A stretch of DNA of 64,000 bases from Treponema sp. (lineage in GTDB: Bacteria > Spirochaetota > Spirochaetia > Treponematales > Treponemataceae). The stretch lies in contig JAGAZO010000019.1 in assembly GCA_017940005.1 (NCBI GenBank), positions 1 to 64,000 of the forward strand, read 5' to 3'. Made by a program: the position numbers and the translations under genes. Below are positions 25,148-32,243 of this stretch, piece after piece. The notes under the pieces were generated by a model, which saw only the letters and a list, made by a program, of their open reading frames with translations, searched no databases and was not told the origin of the DNA. Position 1 is the stretch's first letter, and each line of letters begins with the position of its first letter.

Positions 25148-25768
25148 ATGAAACTGATTAAATTTATTAATTTAGGCGGACCGCTCAACTGGCTGCTTAC
25201 AGCAATACTATGCTTTTGTTTTTGTCAATGTCTTGAACGGGGCATCTATTTTTTTCAAACGCGCAAAGGCTCAAAAGGAGATGTGCTCAAACGGCTGCAA
25301 ACAAAAGCGATGAAGCTTGCCGCACTGACAGAAACGCAACGTCGCAAGGAGATGGAAAAAGAAACAGCGCTTTTATACTATGAGATGAACCGTGGATTGT
25401 GGCTGCTCAATTTTATCAGCGCGGTCTCTCCGTCGATAGGATTGCTCGGCACTGTTACAGGACTTATCGGCTCGTTTTCAAAAATGGCAGAAGTGGGCGC
25501 GGCCGTGAATATTCAAGATTTGTCTGGCGGCATTTGGGAGGCCATGCTCACTACCGCGTTTGGCATGATAATATCAATTCCCGCACTGTTGTGCTACCGC
25601 ACATTTAAACGAATAATCGAAAAGCGAATGATGACGATGGGCTTGTATGGCGACGAGTGCCAAAGCATTGTGACAGGAACGCACGATGCTGAGCGTTGTG
25701 ACGCTTCATCATGTACATGGGAAGAAACGGGTTGCAGTGCTTTGCCATGCCAGCAGGGAGCATTGTGA
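25148..25768 (+). CDS. exbB: ExbB/TolQ-family proton channel subunit
   Basis: 206 residues from ATG 25148 (AGGAG site). Three membrane helices: about 10-28 after FINLGGPLNWLL, then LLNFISAVSPSIGLLGTVTGLIGSF and GIWEAMLTTAFGMIISIPALLCY, the MotA/TolQ/ExbB signature. With ExbD it uses the proton gradient to energise TonB. The C-terminal tail after residue 165 is Cys-rich. It overlaps exbD by one base of the stop (TGATG) and follows the YgbA-like gene by 77 bp, so it may also have its own promoter. Confidence 0.92.
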   Translation: MKLIKFINLGGPLNWLLTAILCFCFCQCLERGIYFFQTRKGSKGDVLKRLQTKAMKLAALTETQRRKEMEKETALLYYEMNRGLWLLNFISAVSPSIGLLGTVTGLIGSFSKMAEVGAAVNIQDLSGGIWEAMLTTAFGMIISIPALLCYRTFKRIIEKRMMTMGLYGDECQSIVTGTHDAERCDASSCTWEETGCSALPCQQGAL

Positions 25769-26172
25769 TGTACTATCAAGATTTTTTGCATCATCACGAA
25801 GAAGAGCTTGTTGTAAACATCACGTCGCTCATCGATGTTATTTTTATCCTGCTTATTTTTTTTATGGTGTCAACACAGTTTAAACGAAGCTCACTGCCAC
25901 TTGATTTGCCGCAAAGCGAAGACACGACGCAGGAGCATAATGCAACAAAAGTGCTCGCCGTTTCTGCTGATGCCATAGAATTGAATGGAGCTGTTGTTGC
26001 ACTCGACTCGTTGCAGGATGAGCTTGCCATGCTGTACGCGCGTGAGCCAGAACTTGCGCTTTCTCTCGAATGCGAGCGCACTGTTGCATTTGAGCGCGTT
26101 GTGCAAATATTGACAAAAATTCAAGCGGCAGGAATCAGTCGCATAGGAATTGTGCATGAGCCGTTGGAATGA
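25768..26172 (+). CDS. exbD: ExbD/TolR-family protein
   Basis: 134 residues from ATG 25768. A short cytosolic start, a single helix with the essential Asp (NITSLIDVIFILLIFFMVST), then a periplasmic domain of about 95 residues with PQSEDTT and the final segment GISRIGIVHEPLE. It forms the ExbB-ExbD proton channel. An in-frame extension upstream lies within exbB and is not used, given the overlapping TGATG arrangement. Confidence 0.93.
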   Translation: MYYQDFLHHHEEELVVNITSLIDVIFILLIFFMVSTQFKRSSLPLDLPQSEDTTQEHNATKVLAVSADAIELNGAVVALDSLQDELAMLYAREPELALSLECERTVAFERVVQILTKIQAAGISRIGIVHEPLE

Positions 26173-26809
26173 TTCGCGCACGCGCTGGCTGCTGTCTGCG
26201 CTCGGTACAACGGCGTTTGTTGCGTTGTTGCTTTGTTTGCCCGTCTGGAGCGTGAGAAACGCATCTTCAACAGTCGCATCAATTACGCCAGACACAACAA
26301 TATCTACAGTCACTGTGATACGGCACGCGCGCAAGCAGACGCCGCCAATCATGAAACAACAAATTGTTCCTGTGCCGCTGTTGCGGCATGCAGAAGCGAT
26401 TCCGTCTCCGCAAGAAGAAATCGTTGAGCACGTAGACGAGCTGCCCGCTGACACTGATGACAAAAGCGCAGCAATAAGCGATGCGAGCAACACAAACGAT
26501 ATGCTTTTTCCTGCAAACGATGCAAAGGCGAGCGCGACATACAAATCATATGTGCTCGGGCGCATCGCTTCAAAAAAAACATATCCATATGCGGCGCGCT
26601 CAAAAGGTCTTGAAGGCAAAGTGCGCGTGCACCTCGTCATTAATCCTGACGGAACAGTTGCCCATGCAGACGTGATTGAGCCGTCTGAATACGCGTTGCT
26701 CAACGATGCATGCCTTGCTGCAATTCAAAAAGCAGCTCCATTTAAAAAAATGACTGGCGGCATGAGCGCAATGACTATTTCATTTGTCATGGATTTTTCA
26801 TTGCGGTAA
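26156..26809 (+). CDS. tonB: TonB protein
   Basis: 217 residues from ATG 26156 (AGGA eight bases before), overlapping the exbD end in another frame. One N-terminal helix (about 10-28), a Pro/Lys/Glu-containing spacer, then the TonB C-terminal domain: KTYPYAARSKGLEGKVRVH, INPDGTVAHADVIEPS and LLNDACLAAIQKAAPF. It passes energy to outer-membrane receptors. The spacer has few Pro-Lys repeats. It is last in the operon that starts at 20755, and a TonB-dependent receptor follows 770 bp downstream. Confidence 0.93.
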   Translation: MSRWNDSRTRWLLSALGTTAFVALLLCLPVWSVRNASSTVASITPDTTISTVTVIRHARKQTPPIMKQQIVPVPLLRHAEAIPSPQEEIVEHVDELPADTDDKSAAISDASNTNDMLFPANDAKASATYKSYVLGRIASKKTYPYAARSKGLEGKVRVHLVINPDGTVAHADVIEPSEYALLNDACLAAIQKAAPFKKMTGGMSAMTISFVMDFSLR

Positions 26810-26942
26810 CGTGCTGTCCTTGCGCAAGAAGCGATAGCCATGCGACGAGTTGGGATTACAACAAGTGATAGCAGGGCAAAGGCGCGGCGGTGCAACATCA
26901 GTCCACACGGTATCACACCACGCAGCATTTTAGGCGCAGCTT

Positions 26943-27107
26943 TTACGGCAGCAAGAACATTGCCAGGTAATACGGCACAGTAGTTTTGTCGCTCGCAATG
27001 CTGATGTTATTTGCAGACAACTTGCAGCGCTTTTGCACTTCGTACTGTGGATTTTTGAGCACGGTAATGGCAGATTTTGTGTTGCCTGTAGTCGCCTTTA
27101 CTGCAAT
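26943..27107 (-). pseudogene. Possible C-terminal remnant of an unknown gene
   Basis: A 54-codon open stretch with no start codon, reading SAITVLKNPQYEVQK and SDKTTVPYYLAMFLLP before TAA. Composition is protein-like (few rare codons, hydrophobic end) but there is no family match I can name. It may be chance. Confidence 0.25.
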
Positions 27108-27133
27108 TTAGCGGATTTGTCAGCGGTTAATCC

Positions 27134-27170
27134 CCAACCTCGCCGCAGAGCAGCGAGGTATGGCGTTCTT
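27134..27170 (+). repeat. Hairpin repeat, copy 2
   Basis: Differs from 20102-20138 at two positions. It keeps the CCTCGC/GCGAGG stem. Confidence 0.6.
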
Positions 27171-27271
27171 TAAAATGCAACAGCGAGCAAAACATCAGTT
27201 TCGGGAGTTGTTGCGTTGGTGCACGTGAGCGCGCATGTACGTGCGCGCTAGTTCAGTGCCACTCACATGTC

Positions 27272-27329
27272 GTCACGCGAGCGACGAGTTAAATAATTTC
27301 TTCACAGTTTGTATCACGAAGTGATACAT
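27272..27329 (-). repeat. 58-bp intergenic repeat, copy B (inverted)
   Basis: Reverse complement of the element at 12019-12076 with about seven substitutions. The palindrome is GTATCACGAAGTGATAC; the change in its loop keeps the stem. Confidence 0.8.
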
Positions 27330-27519
27330 GAAACCTTTCACACAAATCACATGTTTCTAACAGTTTTTAAAAAATAGTGTACTTTTCGACAATTACACTG
27401 TGAAATGTATCATCTAATGAATGTGCATCAAATCTTCGCCATCTTTATCGTGATTTTTTCTCAATAAAGCATGTTTTTATTGTAAAAATATAATAATGTT
27501 GATACTGTATGCGCAATAG

Positions 27520-27533
27520 TTAGCTATAGCTAA
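27520..27533. promoter_or_regulatory. Operator-like dyad upstream of TonB-dependent receptor
   Basis: Perfect palindrome TTAGCTATAGCTAA. TTGATA at 27499-27504 is a plausible -35, which would put the dyad over the -10 region, 49 bp before the TTG start. Confidence 0.7.
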
Positions 27534-27581
27534 TTTTATAAATCGATTGTCAGTGCCAAAATTTTCAAGGACAAGTGTGTT

Positions 27582-29612
27582 TTGAAAAAGTATATCTTAT
27601 TGTGCTTTCTTTGTTTCTCGCTGCAATTTCTGTTTTCACAAGAAGCGGAAGATGATGTCATAGTCGTAAACGCAGAAAAAATTGAGCAATCTATCGATAC
27701 AGCTGTTGAGCAGAGAAAAACAATTTCCACCGAAGAGATGCGAAAATCAGGCGCAAAGACGGTGGGCGACGCCTTAAAAGCGCTTCCTGATGTTACCGTG
27801 AGCACTGCCACCGCGGGAAATGGCAACGAATCTGTCACCATACAGGGACTTGGCAACGGGTACGTAAAAATCATGATTGATGGCATCACTGTCTCGACAG
27901 ACATATCAGGTTCAACGCCCATATTTCAAATTCCTGTGGAAAGCATTGACCATATTGAAGTTATCAAAGGCGCAGACTCCGTGCTGTATGGAAGCGATGC
28001 GATGGGCGGCGTTATCAACATTGTGACAAAGCGAGCGCCTTCAAATGCGGACGAAAGCGAAGAGGAATCTGAAGAAAAACGCAAGGTGAAAGTAGCTGGT
28101 GGCGTTACAGAAGAATTCGGATTTTCGCCCGTGATAATCGGTTGGAAAAATTACGCGGCAACAAATCTTTTTGTCTCTGGCAAGCATATTTCAAATGCGC
28201 TCACGGGAAGTTTCGATTATAATCCCGGCAAAAAGAAAACGATAAACGACGCGCTCGCAGGAAAAATCATTTACTACGAAAGCACAAAAAAGATTTTGGG
28301 ATTTGTACGCAACACATTTGCATGGAATGCTGATTGGGGAAGCGTGGACGTATACGGGCTGTACACCGTCTCGTATCAAGTGAGCAATTACACAAAGACA
28401 GGATACGACAAAGGCTCCGACATGACATACGCTTCACACAGAGGCGAGCTAGGCGTTACGGGAAAATACATCCACAGCGAAAAATTATACATCGACAGCT
28501 TTGTAGCGGGAAAGCTCTATTTTCTGAACACATCGTACAACGTTAAGGCGGGAGTGTATTCTTCCTCAAAAGTAACGCGCTCGAATTCTTTTGACATTGA
28601 AACAGATGCACGCGCGTACTGGAAGCCGAACAAAATCAATGATTGCACGATTGGCGTAAACATAAATCTTGAATCGATGAGCGGCACATCGTTTGAAAAA
28701 AGAAAGCACGCGCTTGAAACAGCGCTTTTTGCGCAAGATGCAATTTCGCTTTTTGATGCAAAACTCACGCTTGTTCCCGGCATACGACTTGATTTTTCAC
28801 CGCCTATTCAAGAGAGCGCTGTCATTTTTATGGCGACACCAAAGCTTGGCATAAAATATACTCCCACAGAAAAAACTGCGCTCAGATTCAGCTACGGCAT
28901 GGGCTATAAAATCCCCTCGCTCAAAGAAAAGTACTGGATTTTCCGACATAACTACGCACCCGGCGCAGGCAATTTTATTTTGTACGGAAATCCTAATCTT
29001 GTGCCTGAAAAATCGCACAACTTTACGCTTGGCGTTGAGCAAAACGTGGCAAATCTTTTTACGTTTTCCGTCGGCGGATATTTCAATTACATACTCGATT
29101 TGATTGACGGCGTTGTTACCGACGCAACATCTTCCCCGCAAATACGCGAATATCAAAACGTAGACAAAGCAATCACATACGGTGGCGATTTTTCAATGGG
29201 CACAGAACTTGACAGATTCAAGGCAAAAATCGGCTACGCATATACAGGCGCAAAATTTTTTGATGCGCCTTCTTCGCAGTGGAAAAATCTTGCATTGCGT
29301 GTTGCCCACAGAGTTACAGCGAGCGCGGAATATCGCATTCCAGTGATTGAAACGACAATTGCGGTGAGCGTTCAGTGGAATTCTCCGCAGCTTTTAAATG
29401 CGCAAACTGCATATTACACGCCTGACTATTTTATGACCGGTTGTGATATTTCAAAAAAATTTTTTGAAGATACGTTTGCTGTCTATGTTGGTGTAGACAA
29501 CATGCTCAACAATTTGCACTTCATCAAGGGAACAAACGGAGAGATGCAAAAAAATTATTACGGGCTTAACGATGGCATAACGCTACGAGTTGGCGCCAAA
29601 TACAATTTTTAA
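27582..29612 (+). CDS. TonB-dependent outer-membrane receptor
   Basis: 676 residues. Signal peptide MKKYILLCFLCFSLQFLFSQ, then EDDVIVVNAEKIEQ as a TonB box region, a plug domain (about 40-150) with KTVGDALKALPDVTVS, IQGLGNGYVKIMIDGI, SIDHIEVIKGADSVLYGSDA and GGVINIVTK, and a 22-strand-type barrel ending in Phe (ITLRVGAKYNF). The start is TTG 27582 behind AAGGA. It binds an iron complex, haem or a vitamin at the surface and passes it through with TonB energy. The ligand is unknown; context favours iron or haem. Confidence 0.93.
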   Translation: MKKYILLCFLCFSLQFLFSQEAEDDVIVVNAEKIEQSIDTAVEQRKTISTEEMRKSGAKTVGDALKALPDVTVSTATAGNGNESVTIQGLGNGYVKIMIDGITVSTDISGSTPIFQIPVESIDHIEVIKGADSVLYGSDAMGGVINIVTKRAPSNADESEEESEEKRKVKVAGGVTEEFGFSPVIIGWKNYAATNLFVSGKHISNALTGSFDYNPGKKKTINDALAGKIIYYESTKKILGFVRNTFAWNADWGSVDVYGLYTVSYQVSNYTKTGYDKGSDMTYASHRGELGVTGKYIHSEKLYIDSFVAGKLYFLNTSYNVKAGVYSSSKVTRSNSFDIETDARAYWKPNKINDCTIGVNINLESMSGTSFEKRKHALETALFAQDAISLFDAKLTLVPGIRLDFSPPIQESAVIFMATPKLGIKYTPTEKTALRFSYGMGYKIPSLKEKYWIFRHNYAPGAGNFILYGNPNLVPEKSHNFTLGVEQNVANLFTFSVGGYFNYILDLIDGVVTDATSSPQIREYQNVDKAITYGGDFSMGTELDRFKAKIGYAYTGAKFFDAPSSQWKNLALRVAHRVTASAEYRIPVIETTIAVSVQWNSPQLLNAQTAYYTPDYFMTGCDISKKFFEDTFAVYVGVDNMLNNLHFIKGTNGEMQKNYYGLNDGITLRVGAKYNF

Positions 29613-29661
29613 TCGAGTGCCGCAGCTTGCCAGCAGGCGCGGCATTTATCAAGGAGGTTAT

Positions 29662-30645
29662 ATGAAAAAATGTTACATAACATATGCTTTAGCTGTGACA
29701 GCGATTGCGTTGCTGTTCATCTCTTGTGCAGGTACGAGCAATGAAAGTCTTGCAGATTACGACATCGCTAAAATCTACGGCTATACGTATTATGGGAACA
29801 TTACTGCTTCAAGCGGGAATACGCTCATTCCATCATTGATTGTATACAACGACAATCGATGTGACTGGAATATGAACGTAACTGGAATGAACAATAATCA
29901 GTTCTATTACTATGCTACCCAAAATTCAGCGAGCAACTACACACTGTATTGGTTCAGCGCGGCAGACCATGCATCTGCAATCGCTAAAGATGCTTCAAAA
30001 GCTGCAATGGTTGTGCAAGTTGGCATAAATAGTTTGGATGAAATTGTCATTCTGCTCACTGGTGACAAACTCACTGGCATTAGCGCAATGGCAAATACGC
30101 GCGTGCCCATGAAAAAGCAGGCTAATATTCCGCGCAACACAACACCTACAGAAATAGATTACAACGCGAGCATTAAAGACATAATGATTGAGCGTCCTGA
30201 AGGCGCATCGAGAGCTGCATGGGGTGGGAATGATTCGTACAACGGAAGTTTTGTGTATCTTGTTGGAGAAATGCAAAAAGGTAAAGGTTCATGTGGAACT
30301 GATGCAGATGGAAATATGATTACACCTGTAGTCAAGGTTGCAGATACAAGTGCTACAACAGCAAACACAGTGCAGCTTACGATGTATCGCTTTGCATTTT
30401 CAAAGGAAATGACAATTAAAAGTTTTGATATCCCTAATGTTGAAGTGTATAAGGACGGAGCTACATACTACTTGCATCTTGATGCAACATCGTCTATTCA
30501 GGCAGAGACACTAGATAAAACAATCACGTTAAAGGATTTGACTGTAGACGGAAAGCTTGATGAAAAAGGCATGCTCACGTTGCGTGTTTCTTTCAAACCG
30601 GGAAAAATGCCGTTCCCGATTATTGAAATATTCACAAGCACTTGA
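29662..30645 (+). CDS. Lipoprotein with calycin-like C-terminal domain
   Basis: 327 residues from ATG 29662 behind a strong AAGGAGG. Lipobox ALLFISC. The C-terminal part (about 205-327) resembles the Bacteroidetes-type calycin-like domain: SFDIPNVEVYKDGATYYLHL, TLKDLTVDGKLDEKGML and the ending RVSFKPGKMPFPIIEIF. The same pattern recurs in the next gene. Following the receptor by only 49 bp, it is probably co-expressed and could bind the receptor's ligand at the surface. That role is inference. Confidence 0.7.
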   Translation: MKKCYITYALAVTAIALLFISCAGTSNESLADYDIAKIYGYTYYGNITASSGNTLIPSLIVYNDNRCDWNMNVTGMNNNQFYYYATQNSASNYTLYWFSAADHASAIAKDASKAAMVVQVGINSLDEIVILLTGDKLTGISAMANTRVPMKKQANIPRNTTPTEIDYNASIKDIMIERPEGASRAAWGGNDSYNGSFVYLVGEMQKGKGSCGTDADGNMITPVVKVADTSATTANTVQLTMYRFAFSKEMTIKSFDIPNVEVYKDGATYYLHLDATSSIQAETLDKTITLKDLTVDGKLDEKGMLTLRVSFKPGKMPFPIIEIFTST

Positions 30646-30737
30646 TTGCGTCTATTGCACAGTAGACAAACTATACTGTTACCGTGCAATAAAAATAAAA
30701 AATGCTTCACAGAAGCAAAAAATATGTGGAGGTTTTT

Positions 30738-32054
30738 ATGAGAAAACTATTTTTAGGTATGATAGGGACGCTCATCTTTTTGGGTGTGCTCTCTTGTACG
30801 AATAGCACTATAGATAGCGCAAAAAATGCTTCAACGACAGCGGATGTTGTCGCAGGTGAGTACTACACGGATGAATCGTATAGCGTAGCAGGTGTCGAGG
30901 GTAAAAATGCAGGCGTAAAGCTTGTCATTAAAAAAACAGCTGATGACACAGTTTCTATAACTATACCTGGCTTTTCGTACAGCAGCTCAATGACGATCAA
31001 TACTTTTGACATCACTAATGTAGTTGTTTCAACTGTTGATAATGAAAACTATGTTTTTGCATTGGGCGAATTTACTTCAAGAGCTGTATTCAAGGAAGCG
31101 GGAAAAGACGTAAAAGACATATCTGTATCAGGAACGTTTAAAAAGTCTACAAAAACGCTCACTGTGAAAGCAGTGTATACATATGGCGCAATGCCCCTGC
31201 CGATTACTAATTCATTCAGCAATACGTTCAAGTCTACTTATCAGCTTTCTGACATTATGAAGAAATATTATACATTTGAAGCAAATAATAATTCACACCT
31301 TTTGAAACTCTTGTCTTCGTCTGAAAGCGTTTATATCATAACGGATACTGAAAAAAGTAAAATAACTGCATTATATTTTACCTATGCATGGAAAGAGATT
31401 GGAACAAATGTTTATCTACTTACTTCTTATGTGCACGCAAATCAAAATGCGACGGCTGACACAACAGGGGCTTCAACGAGAGTAGATAAAATCACTATAA
31501 AAAGTGAAAAAGAAATTTTAGTTGACACTGTATCAGCGTTCCTGTCAGAATATACAATAACAGCAAATTTGAGTTGCTTTGTCAACGCGATGGGCGGTAT
31601 AGATTTTGGCGCAGGGCAGGATGAAGGCCATCCGTCACTCCTTGTAGATGCAAGCGTTGCAATCGCTACTGACGGCAGTGTAATGCTCACTGCAAACTTC
31701 AGAAAGTCAAGCGTAATTGTTTACGGTCAGTTAGCACATACTTTTATTGATTCAACAAATTCAATACCTGGATATTATATTTCAGAAGAAGAGAAAAAGG
31801 ATGCCATATACTACACTACGAGTGCAGATACGGCAACTGATAGGAACGGCAAAGAAGTTCATTATGTTGATGCTATGTCGTTTCCTGTGAGTAAAGATAT
31901 ATCTTCCTATAACTTGTGGATTTATGTTAACTCAAATACTACGGGTCTGCAATTCTGCAACGGAAAAGGAGAAGGTACAGTAAATCAGCCGAATGTTGCC
32001 ACTTCATATGTTGGCAAAATTACGCTTAATTGGGATACCTTGTCAAAAAAATAA
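30738..32054 (+). CDS. Lipoprotein with calycin-like N-terminal domain
   Basis: 438 residues from ATG 30738 (GGAGG site). Lipobox LGVLSC. The first domain (about 35-175) has TFDITNVVVSTVDNENYVFAL, DISVSGTFKKSTKTLTVKAV and YGAMPLPITNSF, paralogous to the end of the preceding lipoprotein. The second half (about 180-438) is Ser/Thr/Asp-rich and beta-like, with no domain I recognise. It is the third gene of the receptor unit. Function unknown; a ligand-binding surface accessory is plausible. Confidence 0.68.
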   Translation: MRKLFLGMIGTLIFLGVLSCTNSTIDSAKNASTTADVVAGEYYTDESYSVAGVEGKNAGVKLVIKKTADDTVSITIPGFSYSSSMTINTFDITNVVVSTVDNENYVFALGEFTSRAVFKEAGKDVKDISVSGTFKKSTKTLTVKAVYTYGAMPLPITNSFSNTFKSTYQLSDIMKKYYTFEANNNSHLLKLLSSSESVYIITDTEKSKITALYFTYAWKEIGTNVYLLTSYVHANQNATADTTGASTRVDKITIKSEKEILVDTVSAFLSEYTITANLSCFVNAMGGIDFGAGQDEGHPSLLVDASVAIATDGSVMLTANFRKSSVIVYGQLAHTFIDSTNSIPGYYISEEEKKDAIYYTTSADTATDRNGKEVHYVDAMSFPVSKDISSYNLWIYVNSNTTGLQFCNGKGEGTVNQPNVATSYVGKITLNWDTLSKK

Positions 32055-32207
32055 GTCCGTGTGAAATAACATGTAACAGACGTAAACAAACTAGCTGTCA
32101 TTGATTAAAAAGCATCGCATTGTTTGTAGTAGTATTTTTAATACGCGTATGCAGAATGCAACGTTCATTGTATTCTATAGTTTAGGACGTGTTTGTTTTA
32201 TATTATA

Positions 32208-32237
32208 TTGGCATAATTTTTAAAATTATAGTATAAT
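32208..32237 (+). promoter_or_regulatory. Promoter of large lipoprotein gene, probably leaderless
   Basis: TTGGCA (32208-32213), 18-base spacer, TATAAT (32232-32237), then six bases to ATG 32244. The spacer contains the AT-rich dyad ATAATTTTTAAAATTAT. Confidence 0.6.
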
Positions 32238-32243
32238 GCAGGT

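Larger units (their letters stand above)
26810..27519. other. Intergenic region with repeats and a possible gene remnant
   Basis: About 700 bp between tonB and the receptor gene. It holds the second copies of the hairpin repeat (27134-27170) and of the 58-bp repeat (27272-27329, inverted), a palindromic GCGCGCATGTACGTGCGCGC-like stretch near 27230-27250, a possible decayed frame (26943-27107, minus), and an AT-rich approach to the receptor promoter. No intact gene. Confidence 0.6.

Noticed and set aside
25711-25767. Upstream extension of exbD inside exbB
   Set aside because: The ATG at 25768 in a TGATG overlap is the normal coupled start. The extension would add unrelated residues before the conserved N terminus.
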